Shown here in pieces: positions 60,212 through 64,000 of a stretch of DNA of 64,000 bases (position 1 is its first letter; each line of letters starts with the position of its first letter). Source of the DNA: Cronobacter turicensis z3032 (lineage in GTDB: Bacteria; Pseudomonadota; Gammaproteobacteria; Enterobacterales; Enterobacteriaceae). The stretch covers positions 3,042,074 to 3,106,073 of the forward strand of contig FN543093.2 of NCBI GenBank assembly GCA_000027065.2, read 5' to 3'. The position numbers were made by a program, and so were the translations under genes. The notes under the pieces are model-generated. The model searched no databases. It was not told where the DNA came from and saw only the letters and a program-made list of their open reading frames with translations.

Positions 60212-60967
60212 TTATTCCGAATCGATATCCTTGAGATCCCCTTCAATCGCCTGCGCGTTGGGGTTTTCATTCGGCTTGAGCTTACCGCCGTTGGCGATAA
60301 AGTCGTGACGCTGGAAATAGGCCTCACGCACCAGGATGTAAGGATCGGAGGACTGGCGCAGCAGGCCGTCGGAATCCAGCAGCTGAGCGCGCGACTCCAC
60401 GCCTTCTACCGCCCATTTACCGAGCGACAGCGGCCAGGTCAGCCAGGAGAGCACCGGATACGTGGTGTCCGCCATATCGCCGACATCCTCACGCAACGTA
60501 AAGCTGCCGTAGAACGGCAGTTGCACATACGGCCCGTAACCGACGCCATAAGTGCCAAGCGTACTGCCGAAACGGTGCGGCTCTTCGCGCTGCAGTTTCG
60601 GGTTCGCCATACCGGCCACGTCGATAAAACCACCCATCCCCAGCAGGGTATTCAGGAAGAAACGGGTGAAGTGCACCATCCCCTGGTAGGGGTCGCCCTG
60701 GATGAATTTATTGAGCATCGAGGCAGGTTCTTCCAGGTTGCTGGTGAAATTGCCCAGCCCGTTGCGTGCCGGTTGCGGCACGTAGTCGCGCCAGGCGACA
60801 GCCACCGGGCGCAGCACATAAGGGTCAACCACGTCATAGTTAAAAGTAAACATGGTGCGGTTGAACCCTTCTAAGGGGTCGGAACGCCCTTGCTGCGGCT
60901 CTGACGAACTGGCGCAGCCCACTAAAAGCGTGGCCGCCAGCGCAAGCCCGGTAAGGCGAAAGTTCAT
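60212..60967 (-). CDS. mlaA: phospholipid-binding lipoprotein MlaA
   Basis: Outer-membrane lipoprotein (VacJ) that removes misplaced phospholipid from the outer leaflet with OmpC/F, feeding the Mla pathway. The 251-residue precursor has a lipobox LVGC (Cys18) and the family core GFNRTMFTFNYDVVDPYVLRP in segments near residues 34-54. The convergent fadL terminator lies beyond its 3' end. It is 23 bases downstream of ccmI, so it may be cotranscribed with ccm. Confidence 0.95.
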   Translation of the reverse strand: MNFRLTGLALAATLLVGCASSSEPQQGRSDPLEGFNRTMFTFNYDVVDPYVLRPVAVAWRDYVPQPARNGLGNFTSNLEEPASMLNKFIQGDPYQGMVHFTRFFLNTLLGMGGFIDVAGMANPKLQREEPHRFGSTLGTYGVGYGPYVQLPFYGSFTLREDVGDMADTTYPVLSWLTWPLSLGKWAVEGVESRAQLLDSDGLLRQSSDPYILVREAYFQRHDFIANGGKLKPNENPNAQAIEGDLKDIDSE

Positions 60968-60990
60968 AGCAGTCTCCCTGTAAATGGTAA

Positions 60991-62190
60991 CTAACCCGCT
61001 CCTGATGGCGAAGGCGCAACCAGGACGTCCACCGGCGAAGCCGGGTTGAGCGTGGTGAAACGGCGCTCGCCTGTCCAGTCTCCGGGTTGCACGGCCGCGT
61101 TGCCGTCCCGGGAAATATGCACCTTCACAATGCCCTGCGTGACATGCTCAAGCCCCCGTTCAGGGAGCATCGCGTCAGCGTCATCAAGCATTATTGTCAG
61201 CGGAAAATGGCCCAGCGGCAATTTTTTCACCAACACGGGCACGCCGGATACGCCATCCGTCACGCTGATAAAGAGTATCCCTTTATCCGGCAAGGCTTTA
61301 TTCGAAACGGGTGAGAGCGTGATTTTAACAGCCAGTCTGGCGTTGTCCATGCCGCTGTCCACCCTCGCCTGCGCAATGCCGCGCATCACGGCCGTCCGGC
61401 GCGCATCGTCCGGCGGCAGGCGCGTCAGCATCGCCTGCCAGATGGCGATCGCCTCCGGATAGCGCTGCTGGCGAAACGCGCTGAAGGCGAGCAGCCCCTG
61501 CGCACGCAGATTATCCGGCGCCTGCGCCGCGACTGTTTTAAGCATTTGCTCGCCGAGGCGGTTATCGTCCGGCTGCGCCGAGCGCGCCAACACTTCAGCA
61601 TAGTCGAGCCGCGCTTCGGTGCTTTGCGAATTGAGCTGCCAGGCGCGTTTAAATGCCTCTGTGGCGGTATCGGCGTTATTCAGCACCATACCGATGCGCC
61701 CCAGCATCGCCCAGCCCGCGGCGTTGCGTGGTTCTTCCTGCAAACGCGTGCGCAGCCCAAGCCCGAGGCGCGTCAGTTCATCCACCGTGAGCGGCGCCGC
61801 GTGCGGGTCCATTACGCGCGCCACCAGTGAAGGCGTCTCGCGCGCCGCCGCCTGCCAGGCATTCACCTGTTTAAGGCTATGCGTCGCCATGAACAGCCCG
61901 CCGCTCACCGCGACGACCAGCAGCACGCCCGCCAGCAGCGCGCCATAACCGGTATGACTCGTTTTCTGCCCGCGCGGCTCGGGGATATCCGCCAGCAGGC
62001 TGTGCTGCAATTCCACCACCAGCGCCTCCCGGGCTTCGGGCGGTTCATCGTTAAGCTCCCGCAGGCGCGAATAATAGAGTGTGCGGTTCAGCGCATCGCG
62101 GCTGAGCGCGCGCTGGTCGCGCCACGGGTAAAGCACCAGCGCCGCAACGCCCGCCAGCAGGACGACGATAACTATGATTAACGCGCTCAC
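60991..62190 (-). CDS. ccmI: cytochrome c-type biogenesis protein CcmI (TPR protein)
   Basis: Apocytochrome chaperone of the System I heme-ligation complex. The 399-residue protein has two membrane helices (about residues 3-20 and 82-104), TPR repeats (about 150-290; GWAMLGRIGMVLNNADTATEAFKRAW) and a C-terminal periplasmic domain. In E. coli the equivalent TPR part is fused to CcmH; here it is a separate gene with GTG start at 62190 overlapping the ccmH stop by four bases. Confidence 0.9.
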   Translation of the reverse strand: MSALIIVIVVLLAGVAALVLYPWRDQRALSRDALNRTLYYSRLRELNDEPPEAREALVVELQHSLLADIPEPRGQKTSHTGYGALLAGVLLVVAVSGGLFMATHSLKQVNAWQAAARETPSLVARVMDPHAAPLTVDELTRLGLGLRTRLQEEPRNAAGWAMLGRIGMVLNNADTATEAFKRAWQLNSQSTEARLDYAEVLARSAQPDDNRLGEQMLKTVAAQAPDNLRAQGLLAFSAFRQQRYPEAIAIWQAMLTRLPPDDARRTAVMRGIAQARVDSGMDNARLAVKITLSPVSNKALPDKGILFISVTDGVSGVPVLVKKLPLGHFPLTIMLDDADAMLPERGLEHVTQGIVKVHISRDGNAAVQPGDWTGERRFTTLNPASPVDVLVAPSPSGAG

Positions 62191-62648
62191 GGGCGTTTTC
62201 CTTCTTCATTCAGCAGCGCGCGCAGCCGCTCCTGTTCGTCTTCATCAAGCGCGAGAGGCTCCCGGCGGGTGCGACGCGTGCGCGCCACCAGCACGGCAAC
62301 GCCGCCTGCCGCAAACAGTGCGGGCAGCAGCCAGAGCAGTATCGTGCCAGGCGTGACGGGCGGATCGTAGGTCACGAAATTCCCGTAGCGCGCCACCATA
62401 TACGCCACAATTTGCTCGCGGCTCTGCCCCTGTTGCAGCAGTTCATAGACCTTCTGGCGCATATCGGCCGCGATCATCGAACCGGAATCGGCAATGCTGT
62501 TGTTCTGGCACTTCGGGCAGCGCAGCGCGCCGGTCAGCTCGCGGAACTGCTGCTCCTGCGCCTCATTGTGAAAAGGGTACGCCTCGATGGCGGCAAAAAC
62601 ATGACACGTCAGCAGCAGACCGGCCAACAGGCTTAACAGGCGTTTCAC
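62187..62648 (-). CDS. ccmH: cytochrome c-type biogenesis protein CcmH
   Basis: Membrane-anchored thiol reductase that keeps apocytochrome c heme-binding Cys reduced. The 153-residue precursor has a signal peptide (about 1-20), the redox motif LRCPKCQNNSIADS (C44, C47) and a C-terminal membrane helix (about 103-122). The start is GTG at 62648, six bases after GGAGGT and overlapping the ccmG stop; the open frame extends ten codons upstream. It is the short (non-fused) CcmH form. Confidence 0.92.
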   Translation of the reverse strand: MKRLLSLLAGLLLTCHVFAAIEAYPFHNEAQEQQFRELTGALRCPKCQNNSIADSGSMIAADMRQKVYELLQQGQSREQIVAYMVARYGNFVTYDPPVTPGTILLWLLPALFAAGGVAVLVARTRRTRREPLALDEDEQERLRALLNEEGKRP

Positions 62649-63202
62649 GGCTCGACCTCCTGGTTGAGCGCATCCCACAGCGGTTTGACGTCCTGACGCC
62701 AGACCTGGTCATTCAGATCGCCCGCGTGGCGATAGCGAATCACGCCACGCCCGTCGATAACAAACGTCTCCGGCGCGCCATAAACGCCCAGATCCAGCCC
62801 CAGCATCCCGCTGCCGTCAAACAGGCTCAGCGCGTAAGGGTTGCCAAGCGTATTGAGCCACGCCACGGCTTTGGCGCGATCGTCTTTATAGTTAAGCCCG
62901 ACGATTCTTACGCCCTTCGCGGCCAGTCCGTTGAGAAACTGATGTTCGGCGCGGCACGTCGGGCACCACGTCGCCCAGACGTTAAGCAGTAGCGGCTTAC
63001 CATTCACAAGCGCGGCGCGATCGTAGGTCACGCTCGGGTCATCAAGCGCGGCGAGCCGGAACGCGGGCAGCGGCTTGCCCACCAGCGTGGACTCCAGCAG
63101 AGACGGATCATCGCCCGCCGCGTTGCGCGTCAGTTGCCAGAACAGCACGGCGGCAAGCAGGAGAAACAGCGCCAGCGGGATCAGTAAAATGCGGCGTCTC
63201 AT
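62645..63202 (-). CDS. ccmG: thiol:disulfide interchange protein CcmG/DsbE
   Basis: Membrane-anchored periplasmic thioredoxin-like protein, 185 residues, reducing the apocytochrome-CcmH disulfide. N-terminal anchor (about residues 5-23) and the active site WATWCPTCRAEH (C80, C83). Overlaps ccmF at its start and ccmH at its end by four bases each, a tightly coupled operon. Confidence 0.95.
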   Translation of the reverse strand: MRRRILLIPLALFLLLAAVLFWQLTRNAAGDDPSLLESTLVGKPLPAFRLAALDDPSVTYDRAALVNGKPLLLNVWATWCPTCRAEHQFLNGLAAKGVRIVGLNYKDDRAKAVAWLNTLGNPYALSLFDGSGMLGLDLGVYGAPETFVIDGRGVIRYRHAGDLNDQVWRQDVKPLWDALNQEVEP

Positions 63203-64000
63203 GCAGCCTCCTGCGCTTTTTTCAGCCGGTAACGCGGGTCAAGCATACAAAGCAGCCCGCCGAGCGCCATCAGCAGCCCGCCATACCAGATCCAGCGAAC
63301 AAACGGTTTGTAATAGAGCCGCACCGCCCAGCTGCCGTCGTCGAGTGCTTCGCCGAGCGCCGCGTAGAGATCGCGCGTCAGCCCGCCGTCGATGGCGGCT
63401 TCGGTCATCACCACACGGTTGCTGTTATAGGCGCGCTTTTCGGCGCGCAGCGTCGCCTCGGGTTTACCGTCGCGCAGCACATCGATAATGCCCACCGCGC
63501 CGCGCCAGTTCGGTCCCTGCGCGTCGCGCACCTCGCGGAACACAAAGCGGTAATGGTGAATATCGACGCTGTCGCCCGCCGTCATGCGCACGTCGCGCTC
63601 CACGCTGTAGTTCTGGCTGAAAGCGATGCCAGTGACCGTCACGGCAAGCCCCACGTGCCCGAGCGTCATGCCCCACTGGCTGCGACTTAATTTCCACAGC
63701 CCGCGCCACAGACTATAGCGGTGCGTGGCGCGATCAATCAGCTCCATCAGCGTTAACACCAGCACCCAGACCGCCATCATCAGCCCGGCGACCGTCATCG
63801 CTTTGACGCTGTCCTGCAAAAGCCAGGGCAGGATCAGCGAGGCCGCGAGCGTGACCACCAACGCCGTCAGCAGACGACGGCGCAGCTTCTGCGGCTCATC
63901 ACGCCGCCAGCGCACCAGCGGCCCGACGCCGAGCAGCAGCGCGAACGGCGCCATCAGCGCGCAAAACAGCACATTAAAAAACGGCGCGCCGACGGAAATC
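63199..64000 (-). CDS. ccmF: heme lyase CcmF (C-terminal part; gene runs off the window)
   Basis: Integral membrane component of the cytochrome c heme ligase. About 267 C-terminal residues are visible, with several membrane helices (FFNVLFCALMAPFALLL; LVVTLAASLILPWLL; WYGGLLMALGGLLCML). A periplasmic loop region contains VTGIAFSQNYSVERDVRM. The reading frame is open to the window edge, so the start lies beyond 64000. It ends DPRYRLKKAQEAA and overlaps ccmG. Confidence 0.95.
   Translation of the reverse strand, partial: ISVGAPFFNVLFCALMAPFALLLGVGPLVRWRRDEPQKLRRRLLTALVVTLAASLILPWLLQDSVKAMTVAGLMMAVWVLVLTLMELIDRATHRYSLWRGLWKLSRSQWGMTLGHVGLAVTVTGIAFSQNYSVERDVRMTAGDSVDIHHYRFVFREVRDAQGPNWRGAVGIIDVLRDGKPEATLRAEKRAYNSNRVVMTEAAIDGGLTRDLYAALGEALDDGSWAVRLYYKPFVRWIWYGGLLMALGGLLCMLDPRYRLKKAQEAA

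Overview
The window is a stretch of enterobacterial core chromosome, GC-rich and densely coded. Gene content and order (nuo - lrhA - alaA - yfbRSTUV - ackA-pta - yfcDEFGH - hisPMQJ/argT - ubiX-purF-cvpA - dedD-folC-accD-dedA-truA-usg-pdxB - flk - fabB - mnmC - yfcL/epmC/yfcA/mepA/aroC/prmB - smrB - sixA - fadJI - yfcZ - fadL - mlaA) follow the Escherichia coli 51-53 minute region closely. Several local differences (ramA-ramR-ybdJ after pta, a subtilisin autotransporter between flk and fabB, no folX, a ccm cluster beside mlaA) and the base composition suggest a Cronobacter-like member of the Enterobacteriaceae. The genus is an inference from remembered gene order and was not tested by a search.

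Layout. 1-5937: 5' half of the nuo operon (respiratory complex I: nuoG partial, F, E, fused CD, B, A, minus strand). 6.5-14 kb: lrhA regulator and a run of small housekeeping genes (alaA, yfbR, yfbS, hxpA, yfbU, yfbV). 14.3-17.8 kb: acetate switch ackA-pta. 17.8-19.4 kb: ybdJ, ramA and divergent ramR with a perfect palindromic operator on the ramA promoter. 19.4-23.1 kb: yfcD, yfcE, yfcF, yfcG, yfcH. 23.2-24.6 kb: a RES-domain toxin with an MbcA/ParS-like antitoxin. 24.6-28.7 kb: histidine and lysine/arginine/ornithine ABC importer with sigma54-type promoters. 29-38.8 kb: ubiX-purF-cvpA (PurR box) and a long minus-strand series of biosynthesis genes. 38.9-43.3 kb: flk, then an S8 serine protease autotransporter followed by an AT-rich upstream region. 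43.3-53.7 kb: fabB (FabR and FadR boxes), mnmC, a methyl-accepting chemotaxis protein, and the aroC group. 53.8-60.1 kb: sixA, anaerobic beta-oxidation genes fadIJ and the fatty-acid porin fadL, all with recognisable FadR operators. 60.2-64 kb: mlaA and cytochrome c maturation genes ccmI, ccmH, ccmG and part of ccmF.

How it works together. Much of the window is central metabolism: NADH oxidation, acetate overflow, amino-acid uptake under nitrogen limitation, purine/PLP/chorismate/folate/malonyl-CoA synthesis, and opposing fatty-acid synthesis and degradation regulated by FadR. The accessory parts most worth attention are the RES toxin-antitoxin pair with its iteron-like operator, the relocated ramRA efflux-control locus, the subtilisin autotransporter with a possible micro-ORF in its AT-rich upstream region, and several unexplained leader structures (alaA, lrhA, the chemoreceptor). 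No tRNA, rRNA, CRISPR array, insertion sequence or prophage was seen.
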